A stretch of DNA of 32,292 nt from Agitococcus sp. (GCA_030646715.1 JAUSLJ010000030.1:1-32292); one strand, 5' to 3'; positions 17,271 through 25,072 are shown, counted from the stretch's first letter. Notes: generated from the letters alone by a model not told the origin. Program-made: numbers and translations.

Positions 17271-17299
17271 TTGACATTTGGTCTGCTGACCAAGATAGT
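17271..17299 (+). promoter_or_regulatory. sigma70-like promoter with the operator in its spacer
   Basis: TTGACA (17271-17276) and GATAGT (17294-17299) have a 17-bp spacer that coincides with the palindromic operator. Bound repressor would directly block polymerase. The direction points to the TetR/BtrH/thioesterase operon, with a leader of about 230 nt. Confidence 0.55.
17277..17294. promoter_or_regulatory. operator TTTGGTC-N4-GACCAAG (site B1)
   Basis: Six-bp perfect arms TTGGTC / GACCAA (17278-17293) with spacer TGCT, located between the -35 and -10 of the promoter at 17271-17299. It matches sites A and C1 apart from the outermost base. Confidence 0.7.
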
Positions 17300-17309
17300 A
17301 ATAGCACGA

Positions 17310-17327
17310 TTTGGTCAATTGGCCAAT
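17310..17327. promoter_or_regulatory. operator-like TTTGGTC-N4-GGCCAAT (site B2)
   Basis: An imperfect copy with spacer AATT, 33 bp centre to centre from site B1 (about three helical turns). The same AATT spacer occurs in site C2 at 24970-24985. A pair of sites in one divergent region suggests cooperative or two-promoter control. Confidence 0.55.
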
Positions 17328-17535
17328 AGTGATGTAGGTAAAACAGTTATAAATGTCGATGTCGATGTTTTAACAGATACCCTTATATGGGACACCACTC
17401 AATCACAAACTATGTAGGAGCTAATGTGGCTGTTAGCTTTAAGGTTTGTATTGATAGCATCCAGAATGACTGCTCATATGAGACTGGGCTCTATTATAAT
17501 AAACGCTCAATTTCATAGAAAAGTAGGAATTATTT

Positions 17536-18162
17536 ATGCCAAACCAAGAGGCTTCTTTGGTTGATTTTGCCGATCGCGAAAAAGTACTTGCCATTTCAGC
17601 AACACTGTTTCGTGAAAAAGGTTTTGAGCGCACCAGCCTGCGCGAAATTTCAAAAGCCTGCGGTATGTTGCCAGGGAGTTTGCACTACCGTTATCGTGCC
17701 AAAGATGACATTCTCGTTGACATGATGCGCTTAGCCATTGAGAGAATTATTTCTGGCATCGTGGATGCCACCGTGAGTGTAGATGACCCTTTAGAAAAAT
17801 TGCGCGCAGCGATGCGTGCACATGTCAATATTTTAATGTCAGGTAACGACATGGTCTATGTGTTGCTGTTTGAATGGCGGTCGCTGCACGGCACGGCGCA
17901 CACTCAAATTATGGCGGAACGTGATCGCTATGAACACTATTGGCAAACCATTTTAGACACCTTAAAAGTCAAACAATATATCCGTGAAGACATTGATATT
18001 AATTTAATTCGTCTCATTGGTCTTGGAGCAGTGAATTGGGTTGCTACTTGGTATAAAGCTGAAGGTAAATACAGTTTAGATCAAATAGGCGATGCTATTT
18101 GGCAAATGCTCACACGCGGTGTATTAGCCGATGAGCATCATGAGGCCGCAAAAAAATTATGA
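17536..18162 (+). CDS. TetR-family regulator; candidate master repressor of the TTTGGTC regulon
   Basis: A 208-residue TetR-type regulator with HTH FERTSLREISKACGMLPGSLHYRYRAKDDILVDMM at about residues 33-67. The ligand domain is about 70-200, with FEWRSLHGTAHTQI resembling TetR members that sense acyl-CoA-like ligands (weak inference). Its own upstream region has operators B1 and B2, the usual sign of autoregulation, and it is the first gene of an operon with a BtrH-like protein and three thioesterases. AGGAAT 8 nt before the ATG is the ribosome binding site. It is the most economical candidate to bind all five palindromes in the window. Confidence 0.88.
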   Translation: MPNQEASLVDFADREKVLAISATLFREKGFERTSLREISKACGMLPGSLHYRYRAKDDILVDMMRLAIERIISGIVDATVSVDDPLEKLRAAMRAHVNILMSGNDMVYVLLFEWRSLHGTAHTQIMAERDRYEHYWQTILDTLKVKQYIREDIDINLIRLIGLGAVNWVATWYKAEGKYSLDQIGDAIWQMLTRGVLADEHHEAAKKL

Positions 18163-18189
18163 GTCTATTTTACATCAAGAGCAACTCTC

Positions 18190-19182
18190 ATGCGTCAACA
18201 TAATGATATTTTTATACCTCCTTCTGTGCCGCATATAGCAGGGCGGCATTGTGGCAGTTCGGCTATTCGTGATCTCGTTGATTTTCATGGTATTACCTTA
18301 TCAGAGGCCATGTGTTTTGGCCTAGGTTCTGGTTTGGGCATCACCTATCTAGAGTTACCTAATACCCAAACACCTTTTATTGTTCATGTCCGCTCTATGG
18401 GCTACGAAGCCGAGTTTTTTGCACGCATTGGTGTGCCGTTTGCATGGACGGAGTTTGATACTCCCCAAGCGGCTTCAGTCTCACTGGAACAACATTTGGC
18501 AGCGCATCGTCCCGCACTGTTACTGACGGATATTTATTATTTACCTTATTTTGCGAGTAAAACACACTTTCCAGGTCACGCTATTATCGCATGGCAAATG
18601 GCCAACACAGGCGATATATGGGTCACTGACACTGAACGCCCCACTGCCTTAATCGTTGCGACCTATGCCCTAGAGCAAGCACGATTTTCAACATCCCCCC
18701 CGTTTATTCATTATGGCAGTCAATTTGCCCCCGCGTCATTACAAACCACCATTACCGCAGAAATGCTCACCGCTGCTATTCACGCCAATGCCTACACATT
18801 ACAGGATGAGAGCAACCCGTTGAGCGGTTTAACAGCACTGGATACGTGGATTAGCGATTTGCCGCGCTGGCAGTCCACAGGCGATTGGCGGTGGACCACA
18901 CGTTTTGCCTATCAGGTCATTGAAAAGCGTGGTACGGGGGGGAGTGGGTTTCGCGCCATGTATGCCGAGTTTTTATCAGAAGCGGCTGTGTATGTGCCGC
19001 GTATTGAGGATTGTCGTTTACCTATACTGATGCAAGCCAGTGCACAGGCATGGTGTGATTTAGCCATGTTGCTTAAAGCTGCTTCTGAAGCGAGTGAATT
19101 CCCCATGGATGCGCTTGCTGAATGTATTCGTTCGGTGAAAACCACTGAACAACAGTATGTCAGCGCGGCACTACGCCTTTAA
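18190..19182 (+). CDS. BtrH N-terminal-domain / DUF4872-type protein
   Basis: A 330-residue protein whose first half matches the BtrH_N domain, a papain-like fold. Cys21 in GRHCGSSA, His130 in HFPGHAII and Asp147 in WVTDTE are spaced as a Cys-His-Asp triad. The second half (about 175-325) is the helical part usually called DUF4872. BtrH itself is an acyl-transfer enzyme of butirosin biosynthesis (established), so an acyltransferase or amidase on an acyl thioester is a fair hypothesis. It lies 27 nt after the TetR gene and 25 nt before the first thioesterase. Its real substrate is unknown. Confidence 0.8.
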   Translation: MRQHNDIFIPPSVPHIAGRHCGSSAIRDLVDFHGITLSEAMCFGLGSGLGITYLELPNTQTPFIVHVRSMGYEAEFFARIGVPFAWTEFDTPQAASVSLEQHLAAHRPALLLTDIYYLPYFASKTHFPGHAIIAWQMANTGDIWVTDTERPTALIVATYALEQARFSTSPPFIHYGSQFAPASLQTTITAEMLTAAIHANAYTLQDESNPLSGLTALDTWISDLPRWQSTGDWRWTTRFAYQVIEKRGTGGSGFRAMYAEFLSEAAVYVPRIEDCRLPILMQASAQAWCDLAMLLKAASEASEFPMDALAECIRSVKTTEQQYVSAALRL

Positions 19183-19207
19183 TTCATTTTTGTAGGAATC
19201 TAAAATC

Positions 19208-19696
19208 ATGACACTTCCTGTGACTTCCCTCACCGAAAGCGAGATTAATCCCGAATTGATGGTAAAAGCATTTTTTGGCCCACATCACCCTTTGTTTAGT
19301 TTATGTGCTATTCATGTTAAAGCCGTCAAAGATGGACATGGCGAAATGAGCATGCCTTTTTCAGACGCACTTGCAGATCATCGGGGTGCATTGCATCGTG
19401 GCATGATGGTCACCTTGTTAGATACCTGTTGTGGTTTATCTATTTTTTCCGCTTTAAAATCAATGGAACCCATTGCAACCATTGATTTGCGTGTTGATTA
19501 TTTAGCAGAAATTCCTCCTGCAACAGGATTAACAGCCGTTGTTGACTATGTTGGCCGCACGGATACATCTGCATTTATTACAGGTCAAGCTTTTGCTGAT
19601 GGACACGCAAAACCCATTGCAACCGTCGCAGGTTTATTTGCGATTGGCACCATGGGGCCGTCGTTTGACAAAAACTTATCAGAGCAAAAAGCATGA
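19208..19696 (+). CDS. PaaI-type hot-dog thioesterase 1
   Basis: A 162-residue PaaI/YbgC-class hot-dog protein. The central helix motif RGALHRGMMVTLLDTCCG is followed by PIATIDLRVDYLAEIPP. The Asp in LLDTCCG is the expected catalytic or binding acid. It probably hydrolyses an acyl-CoA in the cytoplasm. Its TGA overlaps the next gene's ATG by 4 nt, so translation is coupled. GTAGGAATC precedes the ATG as ribosome binding site. Confidence 0.85.
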   Translation: MTLPVTSLTESEINPELMVKAFFGPHHPLFSLCAIHVKAVKDGHGEMSMPFSDALADHRGALHRGMMVTLLDTCCGLSIFSALKSMEPIATIDLRVDYLAEIPPATGLTAVVDYVGRTDTSAFITGQAFADGHAKPIATVAGLFAIGTMGPSFDKNLSEQKA

Positions 19697-20130
19697 CTAA
19701 ACTATCCTCCAACCCTACCGTTCAACACGCATCCTTACTTAATGAGCCATTCCATCGTTTTTTGGGGGTTGAAGAGCGCGACATTGCAGGCGAAACACAC
19801 TATTTTATGTGTTCGCGTACCGAACACATTGGCAACCCACTCATTGGTACTGTGCATGGCGGCATTTTGGCCAGTTTTGGCGAGGTTGTCGCTGCTGTAC
19901 ATTTGGCCAAGCAATGTCGCTTTACCACATTACCGATTTGCTCAACCATGACCTTTGACTATATGCGCCCTACTTTTTCGGGGGAGTTACAAGCCATACC
20001 ACGCATTATACGCGTGGGTCGTCGTATGGCTACGCTATCCGTTGAGGTACACCTAACAGGCAAACAAGTCTGTATTGGACGATTTATTTTTCCCGTCGCT
20101 CACCTACCAAACACGAAGGAAGTACAATAA
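19693..20130 (+). CDS. PaaI-type hot-dog thioesterase 2
   Basis: A 145-residue hot-dog protein with GTVHGGILASFGEVVAAVHLA, where Glu replaces the Asp common at the active position, and then STMTFDYMRPTFSGEL. It is clearly divergent from the copies on either side, so not a recent duplicate. It overlaps the upstream gene by 4 nt and the downstream gene by 1 nt. It may form a heteromer with them or have its own substrate. Confidence 0.82.
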   Translation: MTKLSSNPTVQHASLLNEPFHRFLGVEERDIAGETHYFMCSRTEHIGNPLIGTVHGGILASFGEVVAAVHLAKQCRFTTLPICSTMTFDYMRPTFSGELQAIPRIIRVGRRMATLSVEVHLTGKQVCIGRFIFPVAHLPNTKEVQ

Positions 20131-20540
20131 TGAATGCCATGATGAGTTCGCTAATTGATTTTTATCCGAAAATTCCCTTTCAGCAACTGCTTGGTGTTGA
20201 GGTAGTGACGGTATCACCTAATAGTGCCGTCGTGCGTTTACCCTTTAAGCCTGAATTAGTGGGTGGAGGTAATGCCTTTCATGGCGGTGCAATCAGTAGT
20301 TTGTTAGATTTAACAGGCGCACTGGCTGCTTGGTCAGGGCATGATCCTGAGAAAGGTATAAAAGCGTCCACTGTCACACTGACCACTAATTATGTAGCTG
20401 CCGCACAAGGAGTAGATATTATTGCCACTGCCACAGTATCTAAACGGGGTAAAGAATTGATCTTTTGTCATGTCATTATTAGCGAAGAAGCCACGAGCAG
20501 AGAAATCGCCAATGGCTCTATGATTTATCGTATTGTGTAA
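20130..20540 (+). CDS. PaaI-type hot-dog thioesterase 3
   Basis: A 136-residue hot-dog protein with the canonical NAFHGGAISSLLDLTGALAAW motif (Asp in LLDLTG) and STVTLTTNYVAAAQG. It is the best match to classical PaaI among the three. It is the last gene of the TetR/BtrH/thioesterase operon. No hairpin terminator follows; the next 140 nt contain only a dispersed repeat. Confidence 0.87.
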   Translation: MNAMMSSLIDFYPKIPFQQLLGVEVVTVSPNSAVVRLPFKPELVGGGNAFHGGAISSLLDLTGALAAWSGHDPEKGIKASTVTLTTNYVAAAQGVDIIATATVSKRGKELIFCHVIISEEATSREIANGSMIYRIV

Positions 20541-20640
20541 CTTTTTGTCTTAGCGAGTGTTGCTTGATGAATAGCAAACGCATGAAGATTCTATTGTATT
20601 AGCTTCTAAGTATCTGCGCGAAAATTTGTTTGTATTTCCC

Positions 20641-20671
20641 GTTCACACTGAGCTTGTCAAAGTGTTCTGTG
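20641..20671. repeat. dispersed hairpin repeat (GTTCACACTGAGCTTGTC type)
   Basis: CACT (20646-20649) and AGTG (20660-20663) flank GAGCTTGTCAA. This is a version of the same word family seen at 14463-14490 and 20989-21055. Confidence 0.55.
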
Positions 20672-20684
20672 CCAATGAGAGTGG

Positions 20685-20912
20685 GTGGTATTATCGGATG
20701 CGACTAAAAACTATCCATGTGCGCATAAATTAGCGGAGTTAGGTGCGGAAGCCTACATTGGCCGACGTATAGCTGACGCACACGGTCAGTCGATGGGGCA
20801 GATTTTTTTGTTATTTCGTCAGCCTTTGCAGCAGCCAGAGTTTGTTTCTTCAATCTTTAGGGTTTTTACCGCGCGAGTGGCGGCAGAACTCCAGAGACAA
20901 GAGCAAAAATAA
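20685..20912 (+). pseudogene. GAF-domain fragment of a lost sensor protein
   Basis: A 75-codon open frame with AELGAEAYIGRRIADAHGQSMGQIFLLF, then FVSSIFRVFTARVAAELQRQE. This looks like the C-terminal half of a GAF domain in a sensor kinase or regulator (usual form: YLGVPL-D-G-G...IFAARAAAELER). There is no proper N-terminus, no ribosome binding site and no output domain. It is therefore a remnant flanked by dispersed repeats. Confidence 0.6.
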
Positions 20913-20988
20913 ACGCTGCCCGCGTAAAACTAGCTTCGATGAAGAAACGCTAAATCCACGGATAAGTACCTACACAAAAGTTTCACCG

Positions 20989-21055
20989 TTCATGGTGAGC
21001 CTGTCCCCCAAGGAGATTTCCTACGGGGCTCGAACCATTAGTAGATAACACGTCG
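20989..21055. repeat. composite dispersed repeat
   Basis: GTTCATGGTGAGC and GGCTCGAACCAT form the two outer parts of a hairpin around a 20-odd-bp insert, followed by GTCGACTTCGCTCAGC. Both words belong to the same repeat family as 14463 and 20641. Confidence 0.45.
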
Positions 21056-21210
21056 ACTTCGCTCAGCTATGATTAAATTTATACTTTAGTGCTTATAACG
21101 GCATTGTACTTAATAATTTTTTACAACGTTTCAATATGAAACCTTAACTACAGAGAAAAATATGAAAAAAAAATCTTTTACGCAGCAACTGTTTTACAGG
21201 TGCCATACCC

Positions 21211-22182
21211 ATGTTTGTTCTTGGAATACTGCTTAATTCAGAGGCTGAAGCAAAACAGACCATGTGTGTATTCGACTTATTGGGTGCAGGCGGCGATGTC
21301 TACGCCATGATGAAAGACTACCGCTTAGAGGCCACCAAATGGGGAGCAGACATTGAACTAAAATCTTACACTGATGAGCGTATTGCAGCCGAGGATTTCA
21401 AAGCGGGTCAGTGTGACGGCCTTAGCCTAACAGGAATGCGCGGCCGTCAATTTAACGCGTTTACAGGCAGTATCGACTCTATTGGCGCAATTACAACCTA
21501 TGCTCAGATGCGTGATGTGTTGGGGTTGTTGAGCTCACCTAAAATCAGCAGCAGTATGGTCAACGGACCATATGAGGTTGTTGGGGTAACTCCTTTAGGT
21601 GCCGCTTATTTGTTGGTCAATGATCGTTCTATTAATAACTTGCCAAAGATTGCTGGCAAAAAAATCGCTGTATTCGACTATGATAAATCACAAGCTATTA
21701 TGGTACAAAAAATTGGTGCACAACCTGTCTCTGCTGATATTACTAATTTTGCAGGTAAATTTAATAACGGTCAGGTCGATATTATTGCCGCCCCAGCAAT
21801 GGCTATTAAGCCTTTAGAACTATACAAAGGCTTAGGTACAAAAGGTGCCATTATCCGTTTTCCTATTATTCAAATTACAGGGAACATCATCATCAACAGA
21901 GCTGCATTTCCTACAGGATTTGGTCAAAAAAGTCGTGAGTATATTGCAACACACATTGACAGTGCTCTGAAAAATATTGTGAAAACAGAAAAAGATATTG
22001 CTGAAAAGTACTGGGTGGATGTTCTCGAAACAGATAAACCTGGCTATATCAAATTAATGCGCGAATCACGTATTACGTTAATGACAAATGGTATTTACGA
22101 TAAAAAAATGCTCGGTTTGTTAAAGCGGGTACGCTGCAAACATGAGCCCTCAAGTTTTGAATGTGCATTAAAAGACGAATAG
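21211..22182 (+). CDS. DUF6091-like putative solute-binding protein (signal peptide out of frame)
   Basis: A 323-residue open frame of the putative solute-binding protein family called DUF6091, a TRAP/TctC-like fold. Conserved-looking parts are CVFDLLGAGGDVYAMMKDY, AGQCDGLSLTGMRGRQFNAFTGS, the central PLGAAYLLVN and paired cysteines near the C-terminus. The frame starts inside a hydrophobic segment ending SEAEA-KQ, a signal-peptide end. An ATG at 21162 with CAGAGA upstream is one frame off. Removing one A from the nine-A run (21165-21173) restores a full signal peptide beginning MKKNLLRS. The mature protein should be periplasmic and may bind lipids or acids; no transporter genes are adjacent. 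Confidence 0.78.
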   Translation: MFVLGILLNSEAEAKQTMCVFDLLGAGGDVYAMMKDYRLEATKWGADIELKSYTDERIAAEDFKAGQCDGLSLTGMRGRQFNAFTGSIDSIGAITTYAQMRDVLGLLSSPKISSSMVNGPYEVVGVTPLGAAYLLVNDRSINNLPKIAGKKIAVFDYDKSQAIMVQKIGAQPVSADITNFAGKFNNGQVDIIAAPAMAIKPLELYKGLGTKGAIIRFPIIQITGNIIINRAAFPTGFGQKSREYIATHIDSALKNIVKTEKDIAEKYWVDVLETDKPGYIKLMRESRITLMTNGIYDKKMLGLLKRVRCKHEPSSFECALKDE

Positions 22183-22207
22183 TTTTTTGACCTGAATTAA
22201 ATAGGAC

Positions 22208-22236
22208 TAGGACTTATGATGGTGCAATAAGTCCTA
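22208..22236. terminator. bidirectional hairpin between convergent genes
   Basis: TAGGACTTAT (22208-22217) pairs perfectly with ATAAGTCCTA (22227-22236) across a 9-nt loop. It sits between the ends of the solute-binding protein and the aldehyde dehydrogenase, so it can serve both strands. The word AGGACTTA also occurs in the inverted repeat at 23676-23724. Confidence 0.75.
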
Positions 22237-22249
22237 AATCCATTACCCA

Positions 22250-23644
22250 TTAGACTGTTTTTAAAAAAATCGAAATGAGTTTACGTGTAAATGGCGTGTA
22301 AGGAGGGAAAAACATTTTCGCTAACATGATTCGTGTTTTGACAACTGCACGTTCATGTGAAAATGCTTTAAAGCCATAATGGCCGTGTGCACTCCCCATA
22401 CCTGAATGGTTAACCCCGCCAAATGGCAAGTTTCCATGCAAAAACTGAACGACACAATGATTAATACATGCTCCACCTGAAGAAGTTTGTGTCATGAGCT
22501 GATGAATAACAGCAGGCGTTTTGCTCCAAACATATAAAGCCAAAGGTTTGGGCTGAGAATTAATGTGTGTGATTATTTCATCAAGGTCAGTGTACTTGAT
22601 AATAGGCAAAAGTGGCCCAAAAATCTCTTCTTGCATAATGCGTGAATCAACCGTCACGCCGTCAATGAGTGTAGGGGCAATAAAACAATCCTTCGCATCG
22701 ACCACGCCTCCTATAATAATATTTGCGCCTTCTTCACGTGCATCGTTTAATAAACCTTCGAGGCGTGCTGTATGACGCTGATTGACAACACGCGCCAAGC
22801 ACTCGCTTTGTTGTGGCTGCGCGCCATAAACTGCGGTAAGTGTACGCTGACATGCGGCAATAAAGGCTTGTTTGACTTGAGCATGAACATAAATATAATC
22901 TGGTGCAATACAGGTTTGGCCATTATTGGTAAATTTTGCCCATAAAATATTTTTTGCCGCCAGTTCAATATCTGCACTGGCATCCACAATCGTCGGTGAC
23001 TTTCCTCCTAACTCCAAGGTGACACTGGTTAAATTGCGTGCTGCTGCTGCCATAACGACTTTACCAATGGCAGGCGAGCCCGTAAAAAAGATATGGTCAA
23101 ACGGCAGGGCTAGTAGCGCGGTCGCTATGGATGCATCACCTTCAATCACAGTCACTTCACTGGCGTTAAACACTTCGCGGATAATTTTACTAATGATAGC
23201 GGAGGCATGGGGAGTCATTTCAGAGGGTTTAATAATGACCGTATTCCCAGCGGAAATCGCCGAAATCAGTGGTCCAAAACTTAAATTAACAGGATAATTC
23301 CACGGCGAAATAATTAGGCAACGGCCTTTCGGTTGATATTGCACATGACTCACTGTGCCTAGCATCATCCGTGAAGGCCATACCTTTACGGGTTTCATCC
23401 ATGATTTTAGTTTGCGTAGTGCGTCATTAGCCTCAGCAACCACAGGTAAAATTTCGGTAAGCTCAACTTCGGTAGCAGGTTTACGAAAATCATCCCAACC
23501 TGCCTGAATAATCTCCGCTTGATGTGCCAGCACTGCATCACGTAGTTGACGAATTTTGCTTTTGCGTTCTGCTAACGTGGATTGTCGCAAACGCAATGCT
23601 GTAGGCAATTGCGCGGCAAAGGCCGCTTGGATAGCATCGTTCAT
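22250..23644 (-). CDS. aldehyde dehydrogenase (coniferyl-aldehyde-dehydrogenase-like)
   Basis: A 464-residue NAD(P)-dependent aldehyde dehydrogenase of the shorter class (CalB / fatty aldehyde dehydrogenase). Catalytic Asn116 in SPWNYPVN, Glu211 in LELGGKSP and Cys245 in NNGQTCIAPDY are all intact. The EIFGPLLPI motif and a hydrophobic C-terminus (AKMFFPPYTPFTRKLISIFL) also fit; the latter could touch the membrane. A GTG at 23656 would add four residues. I prefer the ATG at 23644, though neither has a clear ribosome binding site. The likely role is fatty aldehyde to acid after the GMC step. It lies downstream of the PF10118-type gene. Confidence 0.9.
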   Translation of the reverse strand: MNDAIQAAFAAQLPTALRLRQSTLAERKSKIRQLRDAVLAHQAEIIQAGWDDFRKPATEVELTEILPVVAEANDALRKLKSWMKPVKVWPSRMMLGTVSHVQYQPKGRCLIISPWNYPVNLSFGPLISAISAGNTVIIKPSEMTPHASAIISKIIREVFNASEVTVIEGDASIATALLALPFDHIFFTGSPAIGKVVMAAAARNLTSVTLELGGKSPTIVDASADIELAAKNILWAKFTNNGQTCIAPDYIYVHAQVKQAFIAACQRTLTAVYGAQPQQSECLARVVNQRHTARLEGLLNDAREEGANIIIGGVVDAKDCFIAPTLIDGVTVDSRIMQEEIFGPLLPIIKYTDLDEIITHINSQPKPLALYVWSKTPAVIHQLMTQTSSGGACINHCVVQFLHGNLPFGGVNHSGMGSAHGHYGFKAFSHERAVVKTRIMLAKMFFPPYTPFTRKLISIFLKTV

Positions 23645-23675
23645 ATTAGAGTTCACTGAATAGTATATTCATGAT

Positions 23676-23724
23676 AGGACTTACGCATTGTCATTCGACT
23701 ACACTCTGAACGTGAGTAAGTCTT
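23676..23724. repeat. inverted repeat AGGACTTAC...GTAAGTCTT, MITE-like or hairpin
   Basis: Nine-bp arms (one G-U pair) at 23676-23684 and 23716-23724 enclose TTCGACTACACTCTGAACG, a degenerate dispersed-repeat word. It fills most of the 85-bp gap between the aldehyde dehydrogenase and the diiron protein. It may attenuate between the two genes, or be a solo miniature element. Confidence 0.5.
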
Positions 23725-23729
23725 AGTAC

Positions 23730-24629
23730 TTAAGCTACTGCCATAACGGCCTCATAATTTTTAAATTCGGTGCGTAACTGTCCATTTTCACCAAATAGTT
23801 TATCGCGCCACAGTTCTTCTAGCGCCGTAGTGTCATGTTTTTTTGGGTGGAAATTTTTGCGACCAAACAGAGGCATTTGGGGTAAAATACCAGAGACAAA
23901 CCCTTTTTTGCCAAACAGCATATTTAAGCCCTTTAAATTATCGCCCACATTGCCTAATTTCCCCTCTTTAGCCACCATCCAACCCCAGCTCACGGCCAAT
24001 ACGGGTACTAACACGGCCACAGACAAGCCGCAGACAACTAAGCGTTCGAGATGGCTATTGCCAACCACGTTATAAACATCATACGACACAGATTTGTGCT
24101 CTAACTCTTCTAACGCGTGCCACTGCCATATTTTAATCATTTCGGCATCGGCTCGACTGCAAAATTGCTCGTCTGTCAATAAACGTTCGGCCAACGACGC
24201 GGTAAAATGTTCCATAAAGGTGGTTGCAGCCAACTGGGTGCTGGCAGGCAACTTTTCAAAAAGGCTTAACCCTATTTTAACGGTGCGTTCAGGAATGCTC
24301 ATATCAAAGCCGTGCATTGTAAACAGCGCATTAAGACGATCATGCTCTCGACCATGAATGGCTTCTTGCCCCATAAAACCTGACACCTCCGCTTTTAGCG
24401 TCTCATTGGTAATCAGTTCACGAAAATGACGTACAGACTCCATGAAAAACCGCTCACCTGGTGGAAAAAAACCTGAAAGCATGGCAAAAAACAGTGAGGC
24501 GGTGGCATTATCGCCATAAAAATAGCGTGGAGCACTGTGTTGCACGCGAAATTCAATATGCCTTGGTGGGATGCCTACCGTTGCCCCAGATAGTTTCCGC
24601 TGTTGCGGGGTAATTGAAAGTGTATTCAT
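23730..24629 (-). CDS. PF10118-type predicted metal-dependent hydrolase (ferritin-like diiron helix bundle)
   Basis: A 299-residue protein of the family annotated as metal-dependent hydrolase (PF10118). The pattern is that of a four-helix diiron carboxylate site: Glu64 in FFMESVRHF, Glu89/His92 in GQEAIHGREH, Glu140 in MEHFTAS and Glu175/His178 in LEELEHKSV. A hydrophobic stretch at about 196-218 could be a membrane anchor. The ATG has a strong AGGAG site 8 nt upstream. It is divergent from the ferredoxin reductase / ferritin-like pair, and the shared region carries operators C1 and C2. The real reaction is not established; an oxygenase or oxidase is as likely as a hydrolase. Confidence 0.82.
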   Translation of the reverse strand: MNTLSITPQQRKLSGATVGIPPRHIEFRVQHSAPRYFYGDNATASLFFAMLSGFFPPGERFFMESVRHFRELITNETLKAEVSGFMGQEAIHGREHDRLNALFTMHGFDMSIPERTVKIGLSLFEKLPASTQLAATTFMEHFTASLAERLLTDEQFCSRADAEMIKIWQWHALEELEHKSVSYDVYNVVGNSHLERLVVCGLSVAVLVPVLAVSWGWMVAKEGKLGNVGDNLKGLNMLFGKKGFVSGILPQMPLFGRKNFHPKKHDTTALEELWRDKLFGENGQLRTEFKNYEAVMAVA

Positions 24630-24661
24630 AGGGTAATACTCCTTAAATGATGCTTACTTTT

Positions 24662-24689
24662 TGCGCCATAGCTTAATGGTAATGGCGCA
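24662..24689. promoter_or_regulatory. inverted repeat TGCGCCAT...ATGGCGCA in the leader of the PF10118 gene
   Basis: Perfect 8-bp arms (24662-24669, 24682-24689) with a 12-bp loop, 33 bp before the start codon of the minus-strand gene. It could be an RNA hairpin in the 5' leader or a separate operator. Confidence 0.5.
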
Positions 24690-24831
24690 TAGCAGTAGAC
24701 AACGATTCACGCCAAAATTGGCAGTCACAATGGGGGTTTCGACCATTGGTAAATGGATTGGTAAATGGCCAAGTCCGTAAAACGTAAACTGCGTTTGTCA
24801 AGATGCTGGGTCATTTTACTTCAGCATCACT

Positions 24832-24855
24832 GTATTTGGTCTGCCGACCAAATAC
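24832..24855. promoter_or_regulatory. operator GTATTTGGTC-N4-GACCAAATAC (site C1)
   Basis: The longest member of the operator family, with perfect 10-bp arms around TGCC. It lies 203 bp from the PF10118 start and 218 bp from the reductase start. It contains the same TTTGGTC/GACCAAA core as site A. Confidence 0.75.
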
Positions 24856-24969
24856 CAGTGTTTTCTAGGCCATTCTTTATCATTTCAGGCCAGACTTGCA
24901 CGTGTGGCAGATTTCTCATGCTTTTTAACGTGTCAAAAAAGCCGTGCTCATTTTGTAAAATATTTACGC

Positions 24970-25006
24970 TTGGTCAATTGACCAAATAATGCATTTAAAC
25001 TACGAT
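24970..25006 (+). promoter_or_regulatory. operator C2 overlapping a promoter for the reductase/diiron operon
   Basis: TTGGTCAATTGACCAA (24970-24985) is a perfect 16-bp palindrome. Its right part supplies TTGACC (24978-24983) as a -35 box, with TACGAT (25001-25006) 17 bp further as -10. Repressor bound here would cover the -35. The expected transcript starts about 60 nt before the reductase gene. Confidence 0.65.
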
Positions 25007-25072
25007 TAGGGATAAGCAAGTCGTTATTGTCTAACAATCTATATCTCAATACTGTGATAGGGGGATGCCAAT

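Noticed and set aside
17424-17564. 46-codon frame with AGGAG upstream, overlapping the TetR start, as a possible leader peptide
   Set aside because: The spacing to the ATG is only 3 nt, the sequence has no recognisable feature, and the overlap with a well-supported gene makes chance more likely.
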